A stretch of 64,000 nucleotides of DNA from assembly GCA_045598945.1 (NCBI GenBank), contig JAZRVD010000137.1, forward strand, positions 1 to 64,000, written 5' to 3'. This document shows, piece by piece, positions 63,845-64,000 of this stretch (position 1 is the stretch's first letter; each line of letters begins with the position of its first letter). Origin of the DNA: Colimorpha sp045598945 (GTDB lineage: Bacteria; Bacteroidota; Bacteroidia; Bacteroidales; P3). The position numbers and the translations under genes are program-made. A model generated the notes under the pieces. The model made no database searches. It was not told the DNA's origin and worked only from the letters and a program-made list of their open reading frames with translations.

Positions 63845-63882
63845 ACTCATCACAGGCAAACATGCCTGTGATGAGTTTTTTT
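63845..63882 (+). terminator. Terminator after the FKBP gene
   Basis: ACTCATCACAGGCA and TGCCTGTGATGAGT are a perfect 14-bp stem around a 4-base loop, followed by TTTTTTT. The last 118 bp of the window hold no gene. Confidence 0.9.
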
Positions 63883-64000
63883 AATGCATTAAAACTAAAT
63901 ACATTACCATTAATACAAAAGACTAACACATAATCCTGACAACCAACAAAGCGAATATTGGAAATTGAAACCTTCTCTGCGTCAACGCAAGAGAGCGACA

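Overview
The window is chromosomal DNA from a member of the Bacteroidota, most likely an uncultured gut or rumen Bacteroidales. Support comes from promoters of the TAnnTTTGC type upstream of many genes, a giant secreted protein with a type IX (type B) sorting domain, and Bacteroidales-type genes throughout (rpmH, secG, lpxK, DUF4159, an M16 peptidase, DUF5982-like outer-membrane protein, FKBP lipoproteins). No rRNA and no CRISPR array were seen.

Layout. 0-1.7 kb: the tail of a barrel-like protein and a 5'-truncated IS30-family transposase with stray IS-end remnants. 1.7-10.4 kb: one 2,895-residue Cys-Asp-Ser repeat protein on the minus strand. 10.7-21.7 kb: housekeeping genes (era, a sodium:solute symporter, a RecD-like helicase, secG, rpmH, an rRNA uracil methyltransferase, lpxK) and an AAA ATPase behind a 15-bp tandem-repeat promoter. 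21.7-25.5 kb: a tightly overlapping five-gene minus-strand operon (PqqD-like, HPr-kinase-like, S24/S26 peptidase, nucleotidyltransferase, unknown) that looks like a peptide- or RiPP-type modification cassette without an obvious precursor. 25.8-26.4 kb: rubrerythrin. 26.5-34.9 kb: a type I restriction-modification operon (hsdM, DUF1016 nuclease, nuclease-deleted DUF1016 copy, hsdS, four-helix-bundle protein, hsdR). 35.0-41.5 kb: thioredoxin, then an AT-rich island (HTH-ImmA/IrrE, DUF4417, two unknown genes) flanked by a 57-bp direct repeat that is the 3' end of a ClpX-like gene. That gene is itself wrecked: it lacks the zinc domain, carries an intein in its P-loop, the intein is interrupted by a ComF-like fragment between 11-bp direct repeats, and the 3' part is frameshifted. 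Two tRNA-Leu genes follow. 41.8-63.9 kb: a very large exported protein, then envelope and housekeeping genes (rsmE, DUF4159, VanX-like dipeptidase, MauE-thioredoxin fusion, secreted nuclease, DUF2461, MFS transporter, outer-membrane protein, GT39-like glycosyltransferase, tRNA-Asn, NAD(P)H-hydrate dehydratase, M16 peptidase, a lipoprotein, a sugar-phosphate transferase and an FKBP isomerase).

The accessory biology is concentrated in 20-41 kb. The best candidates for something undescribed are the PqqD/HPrK/S26/nucleotidyltransferase operon and the intein-split ClpX-like gene with its repeat-flanked island. The function of the first and the mobility of the second are inferences; the gene order, overlaps, repeats and motifs are read directly from the sequence.
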